A DNA stretch of 64,000 nt from Xenophilus aerolatus (GTDB taxonomy: Bacteria > Pseudomonadota > Gammaproteobacteria > Burkholderiales > Burkholderiaceae_C). The stretch is from the NCBI GenBank assembly GCA_029968055.1, contig JASCNX010000002.1:736371-800370 (forward strand), written 5' to 3'. A program made the position numbers and the translations under genes. This document shows, piece by piece, positions 16,825-25,761 of the stretch. Under the pieces are notes generated by a model. It ran no database searches, had not been told where the DNA came from, and was given only the letters and a program-made list of their open reading frames with translations. Position 1 is the first letter of the stretch, and each line of letters starts with the position of its first letter.

Positions 16825-18713
16825 GCGACCCGTCCGCCCCCCTGCCGCCCGAGGGCGACGAGCGCACGCGGGTCATGACCGGCCGCGGCCCGGCGCGCGA
16901 GGCCGATGCCGCGACGGTGATCTCGTCGTCGGGCGCACGGCCGCCGGCCCCGCCGCCCGCCATCGGCAGCGGCGCGGAGACCGGCACGCTGCCGGCCGGC
17001 AGCCGCATGGCCGAGTTCGAGATCACGCACCTGATCGGCCAGGGCGGCTTCGGCGCCGTGTACGAGGCCTGGGACCACACGCTGGAGCGCACCGTCGCGA
17101 TCAAGGAATACCTGCCCGCCTCGCTGTCCACGCGCGCGCACGACGGCACCGTGTCGCCGCTGTCCGAGAAGCACAAGGAGACCTTCGACCTGGGCATGCG
17201 CAGCTTCATCAACGAGGCGCGGCTGCTGGCCCAGTTCGACCACCCGTCGCTGCTGAAGGTGTACCGCTTCTGGCAGGAGCGCGGCACCACCTACATGGTG
17301 ATGCCGCTGTACCGCGGGCAGACCCTGCGCCAGGCCCTGGCCGCCACGCCAGCCGGGGTGGACGAAGGGTGGCTCATGCGCATCATGGACGGCGTCACGC
17401 AGGCGCTGGCGGTGATGCACAACGCCAACTGCTACCACCGCGACATCGCGCCCGACAACATCATGCTGCTGGAGGGCACCGGCCGCCCGGTGGTGCTGGA
17501 CTTCGGCGCGGCGCGGCGCGTGATCACCGACAAGACGCAGGCCATCACCGTCATCCTCAAGCCCGGCTACGCGCCGGTGGAGCAGTACGCCGAGATGCCC
17601 GACATGTCGCAGGGCGCGTGGACCGACGTCTATGCGCTCGCGGCCGTGATGCATGTGGCCGTGTGCGGCCGTGCGCCGCCGCCCTCGGTGGCGCGGCTCA
17701 TCTCCGACAGCTACGTGCCGCTGGCCGGCAACGAAGTGCTGCGCCAGCGCTACAGCGTGCGCCTGCTCGAGGCCATCGACCATGGCCTGCAGGTGCGGCC
17801 CGAGGCGAGGCCCCAGTCCATGGGCGAGCTGCGTGCCGAGCTGGGCCTGGAAGAGACCACCACCATCGCGCCGCTTCGCTCCAGCGGTGCGCGCAGCGGC
17901 GCGGCGCCCGCTGCGGCGCGGGGCGCACGCACGGCGCCGCATCCCGCGCCGCCGCCGGCCCCCGGCGCCAGCGGTGCGAAGCTGCTGGCGGCCGGCGGCG
18001 TGCTGGCCCTGGCCGTGATCGGCGGCGGCACCTGGTGGTGGATGCAGGGCCGCAAGGCCGACACCGTGGTGGCGAGCGCGCCGGCGCCGGCCGCGGCCTC
18101 CGGGACGCCCGCCACGACTGCGACGACCGCGACGCCTGCAGCGGCCCCCGAGGCATCGCCCCCGCCCGCCCCCCCGCCACCGCCGCCTGCACCCGCCGTG
18201 CGCCGCACGCCGCTGCAGTCGCTCGAAGCGCTGGGCGCGGGCGCGACGCCCGGCTTCGGCGTGACGGCGACGCCGCGCAAGGCCGAGGTCGTGGTGGGCC
18301 GCGACAAGCTCGACTTCGAGGTGCGCAGCCAGCGCGAGGGCTTCGTCTACGTCTACCTGCTGTCCAGCGGCGGCGAGATGTTCCTGCTCTTCCCCAACCT
18401 GCTCGACAAGTACAACAAGATCGGTGCGGGCAGCACGCTGTCGCTGCCGCGCGCGTCCTGGCCCATGAATGCCGGCGGGCCGCCGGGCACCAACCACTTC
18501 GCCGTGCTCGTGAGCCAGAACGAGCGGGACTTCAGCGAGTCCGGCGTGCAGAACGACGGCGTCTTCCCGCAGTTCCCGCTCACCGTGCTGTCGGCGCTCG
18601 AGGCCGCCCGGGCGGGCGGTCCGACGCCGCTGCTGGGCAAGCCGGTGTGCCCGTCCGGCGGCGGCTGCCAGGACGTCTATGGCGTCGGCACTTTCAAAAT
18701 CGTCGAGAAGTGA
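16821..18713 (+). CDS. ppkA: PpkA-type serine/threonine kinase with C-terminal DUF4384-like domain
   Basis: This 630-residue protein starts at the GTG overlapping tagF (GTGA). The Hanks-type kinase domain (about 64-345) has Gly loop LIGQGGFGAVYEAW, the VAIKEYLP lysine (Lys95), HRDIAPDNIML (Asp208) and LDFGAARR (Asp227). A proline/alanine-rich linker surrounds one membrane helix at about 393-413 (LLAAGGVLALAVIGGGTWWW). The periplasmic part carries a DUF4384-like domain: REGFVYVYLLSSGGEMFLLF, LPRASWPMNAGGPPGTNHFA, and the terminal YGVGTFKIVE. The well-studied PpkA of Pseudomonas has a von Willebrand-type periplasmic domain, which is absent here. The kinase should phosphorylate the FHA protein (41226-43055), with PppA (43074-43865) reversing it. 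Confidence 0.92.
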   Translation: MSDPSAPLPPEGDERTRVMTGRGPAREADAATVISSSGARPPAPPPAIGSGAETGTLPAGSRMAEFEITHLIGQGGFGAVYEAWDHTLERTVAIKEYLPASLSTRAHDGTVSPLSEKHKETFDLGMRSFINEARLLAQFDHPSLLKVYRFWQERGTTYMVMPLYRGQTLRQALAATPAGVDEGWLMRIMDGVTQALAVMHNANCYHRDIAPDNIMLLEGTGRPVVLDFGAARRVITDKTQAITVILKPGYAPVEQYAEMPDMSQGAWTDVYALAAVMHVAVCGRAPPPSVARLISDSYVPLAGNEVLRQRYSVRLLEAIDHGLQVRPEARPQSMGELRAELGLEETTTIAPLRSSGARSGAAPAAARGARTAPHPAPPPAPGASGAKLLAAGGVLALAVIGGGTWWWMQGRKADTVVASAPAPAAASGTPATTATTATPAAAPEASPPPAPPPPPPAPAVRRTPLQSLEALGAGATPGFGVTATPRKAEVVVGRDKLDFEVRSQREGFVYVYLLSSGGEMFLLFPNLLDKYNKIGAGSTLSLPRASWPMNAGGPPGTNHFAVLVSQNERDFSESGVQNDGVFPQFPLTVLSALEAARAGGPTPLLGKPVCPSGGGCQDVYGVGTFKIVEK

Positions 18714-18765
18714 TCGTCTGTGGACATCGGCCCGCGCGGGCCGCTTCGATCCCAAGGAGTGAACC

Positions 18766-20355
18766 ATGAACCCAGCCCCGCATCCCCAGCCGCCGCGACC
18801 GGTGCATGCGCTGTGGGCCGCTGCCCTGGCGCTGGGCCTCGCCGGCTGCGCCACCGCGCCCGCACCGGCGCCTGCGCCGGCCGCGCCGCCGCCGGCCCCG
18901 GTGGCCGTCGCGCCGGCACCCGCGCCCGCCGCCGCACCCGCGCCGGCGAACGCCAGCGTGGCCGGGCAGGCGCGCACCTTCTCGACCCAGATCGCCACCT
19001 ACACGGCCGTCAACTTCGACAGCGTGCCCGGCTGGAGCCGCGACGACTTCGCCGAGAGCTGGCCGGCCTTCCTCACCAGCTGCCGCGTGCTCAACGGGCG
19101 CGGCGCGCAATGGCAGGAGGTGTGCGGCCGCGCGAGCAGCGTGGACGGCCGGAGCAATCCCGCGATCCGCTCCTTCTTCGAGCGCGAGTTCGCGGCCTAC
19201 CAGATCCGCGACGACGACCGCCGCCCCGATGGGGTGGTGACGGGCTACTTCGAGCCCGAGATCGAGGGCAGCCGCACGTATGCGCCGCCCTTCATCTACC
19301 CGGTGTACGGCCAGCCGCAGGACATGCTGTTCATCGACACCCGCAAGCTGCCGCCGGGCAACGGCACCGTGGCCGCGCGCGTGCAGGGCAACCAGGTGGT
19401 GGTGCAGACGGGCCTGTCGACGCGCGACATGGGCGCGCCCGGGCTCTACGCGCTGGACCTCTCGCAGATCACGCGCGACACCATCGACCGCAAGGCCCGC
19501 CTGCGCGTCGACGGCCAGCGCCTGCTGCCCTACTTCACCCGCGAGGAGATCGAGACCCGCGGCGCGCCCAACGCCAGGGTGCTGGCCTTCGTGAGCAGCG
19601 CCACCGCGCTGTACGAGATGCAGATCCAGGGCTCCGGCCGCATCCGGCTGCCCAACGGCGAGGTGATCCGCATCGGCTATGCCGAGCAGAACGGCCAGCC
19701 CTTCCGGCCCACGCTGGCGCAGGGGCCCGGCGGCAGGAGCCAGGTGCGCACGCGCGGCGCGAGCATCGAGCTGGAGGTGGACGACGACGACGAGGTGGGC
19801 GACATCGGCGCGGTGCGCACGCGCGGCTTCACGCTCGCGCGGCCGGTGGCCAGCGGCGCCGTGCTGGTGCCGGGGCAGCGCGCGTCGGGCCCCGTCACGG
19901 GATCGGGCATCAAGGACCCGAGCTACGTCTTCTTCAAGGAAGTGCAGACCAACACCGCCGGCCCCGTGGGCGCGATGGGCGTGCCGCTGCAGCCCGGCCG
20001 CTCGATCGCGGTCGACCCGCGCAGCACGCCGCTGGGCTACCCGGTGTTCGTGTCGACGCGCCAGCCCGGCTCGGGCACGCCGATGCAGCGCCTGACCATC
20101 GCGCAGGACACGGGCGGCGCCATCCGCGGCGCGGTGCGGGCCGATTACTTCTTCGGCAACGGCCAGCTCGCCGCCAATCAGGCGCGCCGCATGAAGGAGC
20201 GCGGCCAGCTGTGGATCCTGCTGCCGCGCGGCCAGGCCGTGGCGGCCGCCACCGCCACCGTGGCGCGCGGCCCCGGCGGCACGCGCACCCGCGGCGTGGG
20301 CGGATCGCTCGCCAACTGCCTGGTGCCCGACGACCAGAACTGCGCCGATGACTGA
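18766..20355 (+). CDS. mltA: Membrane-bound lytic murein transglycosylase A (MltA), lipoprotein
   Basis: This is a 529-residue outer-membrane lipoprotein candidate. The signal WAAALALGLAGCATA has a clear lipobox (LAGC), followed by a long Pro/Ala linker. The catalytic MltA domain includes VTGYFEPEIEGSRTYAPPFI, LYEMQIQGSGRIRLPNGEVI and GYAEQNGQPF. The 3D domain near the C-terminus reads GVPLQPGRSIAVDPRSTPLG, with QDTGGAIRGAVRADYFFGNG containing the conserved aspartates. A loop of about 60 residues carrying an acidic VDDDDEVGD stretch is inserted between them. Location within the T6SS operon suggests it opens peptidoglycan for assembly of the trans-envelope complex (inference); cell-wall enzymes are known partners of T6SS. 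An MltA-family gene for general wall turnover may exist elsewhere. Confidence 0.88.
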   Translation: MNPAPHPQPPRPVHALWAAALALGLAGCATAPAPAPAPAAPPPAPVAVAPAPAPAAAPAPANASVAGQARTFSTQIATYTAVNFDSVPGWSRDDFAESWPAFLTSCRVLNGRGAQWQEVCGRASSVDGRSNPAIRSFFEREFAAYQIRDDDRRPDGVVTGYFEPEIEGSRTYAPPFIYPVYGQPQDMLFIDTRKLPPGNGTVAARVQGNQVVVQTGLSTRDMGAPGLYALDLSQITRDTIDRKARLRVDGQRLLPYFTREEIETRGAPNARVLAFVSSATALYEMQIQGSGRIRLPNGEVIRIGYAEQNGQPFRPTLAQGPGGRSQVRTRGASIELEVDDDDEVGDIGAVRTRGFTLARPVASGAVLVPGQRASGPVTGSGIKDPSYVFFKEVQTNTAGPVGAMGVPLQPGRSIAVDPRSTPLGYPVFVSTRQPGSGTPMQRLTIAQDTGGAIRGAVRADYFFGNGQLAANQARRMKERGQLWILLPRGQAVAAATATVARGPGGTRTRGVGGSLANCLVPDDQNCADD

Positions 20356-20404
20356 AGGAATGCACCTTGGCCGCCTGCCGCGGCCACATCGCTGACGGAA
20401 CCCC

Positions 20405-21169
20405 ATGCAGGACACCCTCTCGTCCGAAGACAGTGCCGAGCTGGTCCGCCTGTGGCGGCGCCGGCAGACGCTGTCGCCCGACGAGATGGGGCGCATGTAC
20501 GGCATCGTGGGCGGCGCGCTGCGCGGCTGCACGCCGCCCGAGCTGCATGCACTGGGCGAAGGGCGGCAGGAACTGGTGGCGCAGTTCATCTACATCAAGG
20601 TGCTGCGGCTGGACGCCGAGCCCGACGAGGGCGAGGTGCCCGATCCGCGCGAACGCAGCGGCCACAGCGCGCCGTCGAGCGCCTTCGCGCTGTGCGCGTA
20701 CTTCCGCCGCTACCTCATCGACTGCACGCGGGCCAGCAGCTTCCGCCGCAAGCTGTCGATCGGCGACGAGGTCACCGAGCAGCAGCTCGAAGCGCAGCTG
20801 GGCGCCGGCGACGAGGCCGAGGACTGCCTGCGCGAACATGGCCTGACCGGTGCCACCGTGCAGGCCGCGGCGCGCGCCTTCATCGAGGCCCTGGCGCCCC
20901 CCGAGCGCCTGCTGCTGTGCGAAGGCTTCGGCCAGGAGGCGGCGGGCGGGCTGTCGGGCGTGGCGGCGCGCCATGCCATCGCCTCCTACCACTACCGCGC
21001 GGGCCGGCTGGGGCTGGTGCACCGGCGCGAGGCCCTGCCGGCCGACTACGCGCGTACGGCCATCGGCGGCTGGATCCAGGACACGCTGGGCATCGCCATC
21101 CGGCCCGACAACGGCGCCGCGATCCTGCAGGTTTTCAAAATCCTCGGCGCTGAAGCGTCTTATGCCTGA
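20405..21169 (+). CDS. Sigma-70 (ECF)-like protein, divergent
   Basis: This 254-residue protein has no signal or membrane segment. I do not recognise it with certainty. The layout resembles an ECF sigma factor. A helical N-terminal part contains LVAQFIYIKVLRLDAEPDEG and FALCAYFRRYLIDCTRASSF (region-2-like). A C-terminal part, APPERLLLCEGFGQEAAGGL then SGVAARHAIASYHYRAGRLG, has the spacing of a sigma region-4 helix-turn-helix. The gene downstream encodes a one-pass membrane protein shaped like an anti-sigma factor, and then a caspase-like protein, so a sigma/anti-sigma/effector unit is plausible (inference). The alternative is a structural or adaptor protein specific to this T6SS lineage. Confidence 0.5.
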   Translation: MQDTLSSEDSAELVRLWRRRQTLSPDEMGRMYGIVGGALRGCTPPELHALGEGRQELVAQFIYIKVLRLDAEPDEGEVPDPRERSGHSAPSSAFALCAYFRRYLIDCTRASSFRRKLSIGDEVTEQQLEAQLGAGDEAEDCLREHGLTGATVQAAARAFIEALAPPERLLLCEGFGQEAAGGLSGVAARHAIASYHYRAGRLGLVHRREALPADYARTAIGGWIQDTLGIAIRPDNGAAILQVFKILGAEASYA

Positions 21170-21187
21170 AGTCATAGGACACACGCC

Positions 21188-22309
21188 ATGCCCACCGAAC
21201 TCTGGCCCCCGTTGAACGTCATCCGCAGCGCCTTCGAGCCGCCTGCGCCGGCGGTGGCGGCGGCCGCTGCCGGCACCCCGGTGGCCGTGCGCTCCGGGAC
21301 CGATGCAGCGCGGGCCGAAGGCCATCCGCTGAACGACCTGCTGCTGCCGCTGACCGAGCTGGCGCGCCGCCGCGAGGCCGTCGCGGCGCGGGCTTTCGGC
21401 GCGCGTTGGGCGCCGGGGCGCCTGGTCAGCGTGCTGCACGAGGGGCGCCTGCTCGGCGTGCTGCTCGACCGCCGCAGCACCGGTGCCGAGGGCGAGCGCT
21501 GGCACGGCTGGATGGCGGCGGCCGAAGCGGACTGGGCCAGTGCCGGCGATGTGCTGCTCGAACCCGGCGACGAGCCCTTCGAGCCGCTCTTCGGCATGGT
21601 GCAGGCCTGGAACCCGGTCATGCTGGCACCGGCACCTTCGCTGTGTGCGCGCGTGCTCGGCGAGGTGTCGGCCACGCGCCTGGCGGCCCTGCGCGCGGTG
21701 GCCGACGAATGCGCGGCGAAGGCCGCGACCGGCATCGCGCCGGCGGCGGGCCGCATTGCGCTGCGCACCGTGGCCGACACCTTCACCGTGCTGTCGGGCA
21801 CGCCTCTGGCGCCCGAAGGCGATCCGCGTGCGGAGTACCAGGCGCTCTATGCCGAGGCTGCGGCGCGCCTCGGTGCCGTGTCGAAAGCATCGACCGGCGC
21901 GGTGCGTCCCGCGCCCGGCATGCCGCGCGTCGAGGCGGCAGGCCGGCCCGCGGGCTGGGGCACGCGCCTGCGCGGCTGGCTGCTGGGCGACGGCGTGTGG
22001 CGCCCTGCACTGGCCGTGCTGGCCTTGGTCGTGGTGGTGCAGAACGCCGGCCTGTTGCTGCCGCAGGCGGAGGACGTGCGCTTTCGTGGCGCGCCGCCCG
22101 CTGCCGGCGCGCCGCAGGTCGATCTCACGCTGCGCTGGAAGGCCGGCACCGACATGGCCGCCGCCGCGCAGCTTCTGCGCAGCGCCGGCGCCACCGTGGT
22201 CGGCGGACCCGATGCCGCGGGCACCTGGTCGCTGCGCCTGCTGCAGCCGGCGGAAGGCCGGCGCGTGCTGCAGTCATCTCCGCTGGTCGAAGCCGTGGGT
22301 CCGCCTTAG
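21188..22309 (+). CDS. One-pass membrane protein, possible anti-sigma factor
   Basis: This 373-residue protein is of unknown family. The cytoplasmic N-terminal part (about 1-260) has alternating Ala/Arg-rich helices. A single membrane segment is at about 275-295 (WRPALAVLALVVVVQNAGLL). The periplasmic tail of about 75 residues contains PQVDLTLRWKAGTDMAAAAQ and GATVVGGPDAAGTWSLRLLQ. That tail has the ferredoxin-like beta-alpha-beta look of peptidase-inhibitor-I9-type domains, which I recall from the ends of some proteobacterial anti-sigma proteins. It starts 18 bp after the sigma-like gene and ends 6 bp before the caspase gene, so the three are co-expressed. The function is a hypothesis from topology and context. 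Confidence 0.5.
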   Translation: MPTELWPPLNVIRSAFEPPAPAVAAAAAGTPVAVRSGTDAARAEGHPLNDLLLPLTELARRREAVAARAFGARWAPGRLVSVLHEGRLLGVLLDRRSTGAEGERWHGWMAAAEADWASAGDVLLEPGDEPFEPLFGMVQAWNPVMLAPAPSLCARVLGEVSATRLAALRAVADECAAKAATGIAPAAGRIALRTVADTFTVLSGTPLAPEGDPRAEYQALYAEAAARLGAVSKASTGAVRPAPGMPRVEAAGRPAGWGTRLRGWLLGDGVWRPALAVLALVVVVQNAGLLLPQAEDVRFRGAPPAAGAPQVDLTLRWKAGTDMAAAAQLLRSAGATVVGGPDAAGTWSLRLLQPAEGRRVLQSSPLVEAVGPP

Positions 22310-22315
22310 TCCGCC

Positions 22316-24310
22316 ATGCACGCCGTCCTGCGCCGCCACCTGCGCCTGCTGTCCCTGATCGGACTGCTGCTTGCCAGCGCATGCGCCGGTGCGGCGCAGC
22401 GGGCCTTGCTGGTCGGCGTGTCCGAGCTGGCCAACCAGCCTGCTTCGCTGTGGCTGCAGGCGCCGCGCAACGACGTGCTGCTGATGCGCGATGCGCTCGT
22501 GCGGCAGGGCTTCGCGCCCGCCGACGTCACGGTGCTGGCCGACGGCGTGCCCGGCGCCGCGCTGCCCGATGCGCAGGCGATTCGCGACGCGCTGCAGCGG
22601 CTGCTCGCGCAGTCGCGCAGCGGCGACTTCGTGGTGCTGTACTTCTCGGGCCACGGCACCCGCGTGCGCGACGCGGCCAAGCGCTACCAGGAGCCCGACG
22701 GCCTGGCCGAGAACTTTCTGGCGCGCGACGTGCGCGGCGCGATCGGCGGCAATGGGGGCGGCGCCGGCCCGCTGGGCGGCGGCATGCGCGACGTGGACTT
22801 CGACGGCTGGGTGCAGGCCTTCCTGGCCAGGAACGTGTTCGTGTGGTCGGTGTTCGACACCTGCTCGGCCGCGTCGATGACGCGCAGCCTGCGCACCGAG
22901 CCCGCGCAGCCGGCCGACGACGAGGTGCGCTGGCGCGGCGTGCGCGCCGACCAGCTGGTGGCCGCCGCGGCCGCCACCGACGAGGCCGTGCCCGCGGCGC
23001 CTTCAGCGCCGGCCGTGGCGCGCGCACGCTACGTGGCCTTCTTCGCGTCCGAGAGCCACCAGGTCACGCCCGAGCTGCGCCTGCCGCGCGGCGACCGCCG
23101 GGCGCGGCCGCAGGGCCTGCTGACCTGGGCGGTGGCCCAGTCGCTGGAGCGCCGGCCGCCGACCTGGCGCGCGCTGTTCGATGGCGTGCTGTCGCTCTAT
23201 CCCCCGGTGATCGACGAGCTCGCGCAGCGCTTTCCCGCGCGCGAGCTGCCCTCGCCCGTGGCCGAGGGCAACCTCGACCTGCCGCTGTTCGCCAACCCGG
23301 CCGGCGCCGTCACCACGCGGCCGCTGTGGTCCGCGCGGCGCGGTGGCGCCATGCTGGCGCTTGCGGCCGGCCAGATCGACGGCCTGGTGCCGCGGCAGCG
23401 GGTGCAGGTGACGGCCGTGCTCGACGACGGCGCCCAGCGCGACGCCGAGGCCGAACTGGTCGACGTCGCGCTGGCGCAATCCAGCCTGCGCGTGCCCGAG
23501 GCCTTGCAGGCCGTGGCCGGGTCGGCGCTGTGGCGCGTGCAGCCGCTGGACGGCCCGGCGGCGCTGGCCCTGCAGGTGCGCGCGGAACAGCCTCTGCCGG
23601 CGGGCCTGTCGCTGGCCTACCCGGCGTCCATCGCGTCGGGCGGCGATGCGGCGGCCGACGTGCGCGTGGTGCCGGCGGGCGGCGGTGGCTGGCGCCTCGA
23701 GCTGCTGTCGCCCGCGCTGGGCGGACCGGCCGCCGTGCCGCTGCGCGACGCACAGGCGCTGCGCCAGCGGCTGGAAGCCCTCGCGCGCCTGAAGTGGCTG
23801 GCGCGCCTGCCGGGCCTGGCGCAGGGCGGCCGCATCGACGGCCTCGATGTGCAGCTCGAGCGCTGGCAGGGCAGCGAACTGATGGGCACCGGCGACGCGC
23901 TGGGCCAGGCCGCGCTGCCGCCCCCGCGCGAGGGCCAGCGCATCGCCCTGAACGTGCACAACACCAGCGGCCAGTCGATCGACCTGGCGGTGATCGGCGT
24001 CGATGCGCAGGGCGCGCTGCGTGCCGTCTACCCGCCCGATGGCGCCGAGAGCAACCGCTTCGAGCGCGGCACGCGCGAGCAGCCCGCGGCCAAGCGCTTC
24101 GAACTCCCCTGGCTCGCCCAGCCCGGTGCGCAGCTGCTGGTGGTGGCGCTGCCCGCGGCGCCCTACAGCGGGCCGCGCCTCTTCGGCGCCGGCCCGCCCG
24201 AAGCGCTGGCCGACCTGCGCGTGCGCGGCCAGCCGCAGCCCGAACGGCGCCAGGCCGTCTACGCCGTGCGCATCCAGACCGCGGGCGCGGCAGCGGCTCC
24301 GGCGCGCTGA
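22316..24310 (+). CDS. Exported caspase-family (C14) protease with DUF4384-like tail
   Basis: This 664-residue protein starts with a signal peptide (HLRLLSLIGLLLASACAGAA). ASAC may be a lipobox with Cys23. The p20-like caspase fold follows: QRALLVGVSEL, NDVLLMRDALVRQGF, VVLYFSGHGTR with catalytic His113, then FVWSVFDTCSAASMT with catalytic Cys183. Both members of the Cys/His dyad are intact. The C-terminal quarter resembles DUF4384: GQRIALNVHNTSGQSIDLAV, RAVYPPDGAESNRFERGT, GAQLLVVALPAAP. That domain also recurs in the T6SS kinase (16821-18713) and the TssL-like protein (50958-52292). A caspase in the cell envelope inside a T6SS operon is unusual. Its substrate is unknown. Confidence 0.85.
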   Translation: MHAVLRRHLRLLSLIGLLLASACAGAAQRALLVGVSELANQPASLWLQAPRNDVLLMRDALVRQGFAPADVTVLADGVPGAALPDAQAIRDALQRLLAQSRSGDFVVLYFSGHGTRVRDAAKRYQEPDGLAENFLARDVRGAIGGNGGGAGPLGGGMRDVDFDGWVQAFLARNVFVWSVFDTCSAASMTRSLRTEPAQPADDEVRWRGVRADQLVAAAAATDEAVPAAPSAPAVARARYVAFFASESHQVTPELRLPRGDRRARPQGLLTWAVAQSLERRPPTWRALFDGVLSLYPPVIDELAQRFPARELPSPVAEGNLDLPLFANPAGAVTTRPLWSARRGGAMLALAAGQIDGLVPRQRVQVTAVLDDGAQRDAEAELVDVALAQSSLRVPEALQAVAGSALWRVQPLDGPAALALQVRAEQPLPAGLSLAYPASIASGGDAAADVRVVPAGGGGWRLELLSPALGGPAAVPLRDAQALRQRLEALARLKWLARLPGLAQGGRIDGLDVQLERWQGSELMGTGDALGQAALPPPREGQRIALNVHNTSGQSIDLAVIGVDAQGALRAVYPPDGAESNRFERGTREQPAAKRFELPWLAQPGAQLLVVALPAAPYSGPRLFGAGPPEALADLRVRGQPQPERRQAVYAVRIQTAGAAAAPAR

Positions 24311-24351
24311 ACGGCCCCGACCTTCCACCTTTTCGAGAAAGGACGCCTCCC

Positions 24352-24912
24352 ATGTCGCTCTACAGCATCGACAACCTCCTGCAGCTCACCCGGCTGGCGC
24401 ACACCCACCGGATGGGCGCCGACCTGGTGATGGCCATGGAGAACAGCGGCACGCCCGTGACCGGGGACAACGTGCGGCGCTACCCCGACGGCAAGCCGCG
24501 TCTGGACATGGTGGGCCTGAGCTGGGGCCTGGCATCGGCCAGCGTCGGCGGCGCCGCGCAGGGGCCGCGCAGCTATGCGCCGCTGACGGTGGTGCGCGAG
24601 GCCGACTCGGCCAGCGCGATCTTCACGCAGCTCACCAACACCCGCGCCGCCAACCTGCGCGCCAGCATCGGCAAGTACCTCGCCGGCGGCGACGCCAGCG
24701 TCACCGCCGACACGCTGCCGATGTTCGAACTGAAGATCGACGAGGCGCAGATCACGGCCCAGTACTTCATCACCGCGCCGGGCGACGTGATGCTCTACGA
24801 GATCCTGGTCTTCAGCTACCGGAAGCTCGAAATCAAGACCGCCCCGCAGCAGGGCACCGGCTCGCGCGGCGCCACCCGCGAATGCCAGATCACCGTGGCC
24901 AACCCCAACTGA
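24352..24912 (+). CDS. Divergent Hcp-like tube protein
   Basis: This 186-residue protein has an AAAGGAC-type ribosome site upstream. The core SAIFTQLTNTRAANLRASIG, MFELKIDEAQITAQYFITAP, and LYEILVFSYRKLEIKT matches the Hcp (PF05638) fold signature. The N-terminal half (LTRLAHTHRMGADLVMAMEN) is unusual, and the protein is longer than the standard Hcp at 45553-46029 (158 aa). It lies directly before tagJ and tssE rather than next to tssBC. It may be a specialised Hcp, an evolved Hcp carrying cargo, or a baseplate-related Hcp-fold protein. The family call is fairly confident and the exact role is open. Confidence 0.65.
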   Translation: MSLYSIDNLLQLTRLAHTHRMGADLVMAMENSGTPVTGDNVRRYPDGKPRLDMVGLSWGLASASVGGAAQGPRSYAPLTVVREADSASAIFTQLTNTRAANLRASIGKYLAGGDASVTADTLPMFELKIDEAQITAQYFITAPGDVMLYEILVFSYRKLEIKTAPQQGTGSRGATRECQITVANPN

Positions 24913-24927
24913 CACCGGAGCCGCACC

Positions 24928-25761
24928 ATGAGCACCGCCGCCGACCTCATCCGCAGCGCCGACCCCGCCGGCGCCCTACGCGCCCTCACCGAGGAAGTGC
25001 GCGCCAAGCCCGGCGACAGCCGCCTGCGCGTGTTCATGGCGCAGCTGCTGTGCGTGCTGGGCCAGTGGGAGCGCGCGCTCAACCAGCTGAGCGTGGCGGC
25101 CGAGCTGGACGCCCTGGCCGTGCCCATGAAGCAGGTCTACGGCGAGGCGATCCGCTGCGAAGGCCTGCGCGCCGAGGTCTTCGCCGGCAAGCGCACGCCC
25201 ATGGTCTTCGGCCAGCCCGACCCCTGGCTGGCGCTGCTGGTGGAGTCGCTGCTGCGCCGCGGCACCGGCGACGCCGCCGCGGCCGAGCAGCTGCGTTCGC
25301 GCGCCTTCGACGAGGCGCCCGCGGTGGCCGGACGCATCGACGGCACGCCCTTCGAGTGGCTGGCCGATGCCGACATGCGCCTCGGCCCGGTGCTCGAGGC
25401 CTACATCAACGGCCGCTACTACTGGGTGCCCTTCGCGCGCCTGGCGCAGGTCAAGGTCGAGCCGCCCGAGGACCTGCGCGACTGCGTGTGGACGCCGGTG
25501 CACCTTCAGTTCGAGAACGGCGGCGAGACGCTGGCCCTGGTGCCCACGCGCTACGAGGGCACCGAGAAGAGCGACGACGGCGCACTGCTGCTCGCGCGCC
25601 GCACCGACTGGCGCGAGCTCGCGCCCGAGCTGTGGTGCGGGCTGGGACAGCGCCTGCTGGGCAGCGATGCGGGCGAGCATGCGCTGATGGACGTGCGCCA
25701 GATCGACTTCGACCCGGCGCCGGCCGAGGTCGCAGGCGGCTCTATCGTCGGCAATGGCTGA
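24928..25761 (+). CDS. tagJ: T6SS accessory protein TagJ (ImpE/SciE family)
   Basis: This 277-residue cytoplasmic protein opens with ALRALTEEVRAKPGDSRLRV and FMAQLLCVLGQWERALNQLS, a TPR-like helical start typical of ImpE. It continues with the family block PFEWLADADMRLGPVLEAYI, NGRYYWVPFARL, and AELWCG-like TDWRELAPELWCGLGQRLL. TagJ is known to bind the N-terminus of TssB and to assist ClpV recruitment to contracted sheaths in some subtypes. The stop overlaps tssE by 8 bp, so the two are probably translated together. Confidence 0.9.
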   Translation: MSTAADLIRSADPAGALRALTEEVRAKPGDSRLRVFMAQLLCVLGQWERALNQLSVAAELDALAVPMKQVYGEAIRCEGLRAEVFAGKRTPMVFGQPDPWLALLVESLLRRGTGDAAAAEQLRSRAFDEAPAVAGRIDGTPFEWLADADMRLGPVLEAYINGRYYWVPFARLAQVKVEPPEDLRDCVWTPVHLQFENGGETLALVPTRYEGTEKSDDGALLLARRTDWRELAPELWCGLGQRLLGSDAGEHALMDVRQIDFDPAPAEVAGGSIVGNG

